Assembly: GCA_007124475.1 (NCBI GenBank) | Contig: SLFB01000135.1 | Location: 1-6,293, forward strand | DNA: 6,293 nucleotides | Direction: 5' to 3' | Origin: Vibrio sp. | Lineage (GTDB): Bacteria; Pseudomonadota; Gammaproteobacteria; Enterobacterales; Vibrionaceae | Shown here: in pieces, positions 5,370 through 6,293 of the stretch | Position numbering within the stretch: the first letter of the stretch is position 1 | How the letters are laid out: each line of letters opens with the position of its first letter | Notes under the pieces: model-generated | Database searches by the model: none | Seen by the model: only the letters and a program-made list of their open reading frames with translations | What the model was told of the DNA's origin: nothing | Made by a program: the position numbers and the translations under genes

Positions 5370-6293
5370 TTATTCATCGCCAATATATGGAAATCTCATC
5401 TTGGCTGACACTCGCGTAGTACTTTGCTGAATGGCGCTATCAAAGGTTTCGATAAATTGATAACCCGCTTGCAAACCAAGTTGGTAATCATGAAGTAATG
5501 CTTCTGTGTCACTTAATAATGAACTGGATTTAAGCGGCTCACTGGGGACAATTTGCAAAATAAAAGCATCATCTGGGGGGCTATTGAGAAAGTCACAGGT
5601 TAATGAATAAGTTTGATAATGGATCATTAACATATCCGCAAGGCCAGCATCAAATTTATTGCCTAATAAATGGCTTAAGCGATAAATATTGTCCGCGCCA
5701 AATAACCAACGTCCGCCATTAAGAACATCAAGATGTTGTTGCTCTTTTTTGAGTTGTTGAGCTTTAGCCACTTGCTGTTGCAGAAAACCACTCCAGTCTT
5801 GTTTCCACTGTAGCAGCTTATTCTGCCAATGTTGCTGTACATGATTAACTGAATCACGAAGCCATTTCACTTGCGCCTGATTAGTGTGCTCAACTAAAGC
5901 GGTTTGTTGCTCTTCTTCCGCTAAGGTCTCCGTGCGAATGACGACAATCAAACGTGCATCTTGACGCCAAGCTTGTTGCACAGGAATCGAGGCAGAAACG
6001 CCACCGTCAATATAATTGCTCTGCCCTAACTGCACAGGGTTAGGATACAATCCTGGGATAGCACAAGTCGCGATCAGTACTTCTCTCCAATCTTTACCCA
6101 GCATAGGAAAATAAGCATCCGCCAATGAGGGGGTTTCCGTGACTGCGGCAAAAGCTTTGCGTTGCCCAAGCACTCGACGTCCCATATCTAAATCTAAGCG
6201 ATAAGGAAAATCACTGATCTTATCCAAAGCCCAATCTAAGTTAAGGTACTGCTTACGTCTGATATAACTGAATAGGTTGAAAAAGGCAGGGTC
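5370..6293 (-). CDS. yjjU: Patatin-like phospholipase of the YjjU type, 5' end missing
   Basis: The reading frame stays open to the right edge, so 307 C-terminal residues are visible and the true start lies outside the window. The TTG at 6227 is internal. Residues are numbered from the edge. The segment LNLDWALDKI through IVVIRTE (about 18-122) parallels E. coli YjjU (LIDLDWLVEA... LVVIRT). It includes AIPGLYPNPV (78-87) and YIDGG with catalytic Asp96, the acid of the patatin Ser-Asp dyad; the GxSxG nucleophile motif would lie in the missing part. The C-terminal stretch IHYQTYSLTCDFL... DYQLGLQAGYQFIE also matches YjjU. Between these parts the linker is about 96 residues, against about 26 in E. 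coli YjjU, and is rich in Gln and predicted helical. Substrate is unknown; lipid acyl hydrolase activity is inferred from the family. The gene is convergent with pykA. Confidence 0.88.
   Translation of the reverse strand, partial: DPAFFNLFSYIRRKQYLNLDWALDKISDFPYRLDLDMGRRVLGQRKAFAAVTETPSLADAYFPMLGKDWREVLIATCAIPGLYPNPVQLGQSNYIDGGVSASIPVQQAWRQDARLIVVIRTETLAEEEQQTALVEHTNQAQVKWLRDSVNHVQQHWQNKLLQWKQDWSGFLQQQVAKAQQLKKEQQHLDVLNGGRWLFGADNIYRLSHLLGNKFDAGLADMLMIHYQTYSLTCDFLNSPPDDAFILQIVPSEPLKSSSLLSDTEALLHDYQLGLQAGYQFIETFDSAIQQSTTRVSAKMRFPYIGDE

Noticed and set aside
6225..6227. TTG at 6227 as the start of the patatin-like gene
   Set aside because: The frame continues open to the window edge, and the upstream residues (LNLDWA) match the interior of YjjU, so the start lies beyond the window.

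Overview
The window looks like a chromosomal core segment from a Vibrionaceae gamma-proteobacterium, most likely Vibrio. The protein sequences closely resemble Vibrio/E. coli families. From memory, the cheV–mlc–pykA neighbourhood matches V. cholerae, where a CheV paralogue, the Mlc homologue and pyruvate kinase II are adjacent. The sequence also carries a Vibrio/enterobacterial ERIC-type intergenic repeat. No phage, transposase, CRISPR array, rRNA or tRNA was seen.

Layout from left to right. Positions 1-41 (minus) hold the first 13 codons of sohB, an inner-membrane S49-family protease homologue, probably started by TTG. It diverges from yciK (177-917, plus), a short-chain dehydrogenase; the same divergent pair occurs in E. 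coli. A bidirectional intrinsic terminator (953-993) separates yciK from the convergent cheV (1014-1955, minus), a CheW-REC chemotaxis coupling protein. Upstream of cheV is a 53-bp hairpin (2056-2108) that lacks a U-tract. Next is mlc (2118-3335, minus), a ROK-family glucose-responsive repressor, starting 30 codons inside its longest open frame. A 436-bp divergent control region (3336-3771) separates mlc from pykA (3772-5217, plus), pyruvate kinase II of the type predicted not to need K+. An ERIC-like repeat (about 5226-5350) fills the gap between pykA and a convergent patatin-like phospholipase gene of the YjjU type (5370 to the window edge, minus), whose 5' end is missing.

How the genes relate: mlc and pykA share one control region and both concern glucose, Mlc as the PTS-linked repressor and PykA as the enzyme consuming PEP, the PTS phosphate donor. 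A GTGA-N6-TCAC site in the mlc leader suggests cAMP-CRP control. pykA has a perfect TATAAT flanked by near-identical 11-bp direct repeats. The genes themselves are ordinary housekeeping genes, and I found no convincing undescribed system. The observations most worth following are in the intergenic DNA (the 53-bp palindrome, the mlc/pykA operator-like sites, the ERIC element) and a roughly 70-residue Gln-rich insertion in the YjjU-like protein.
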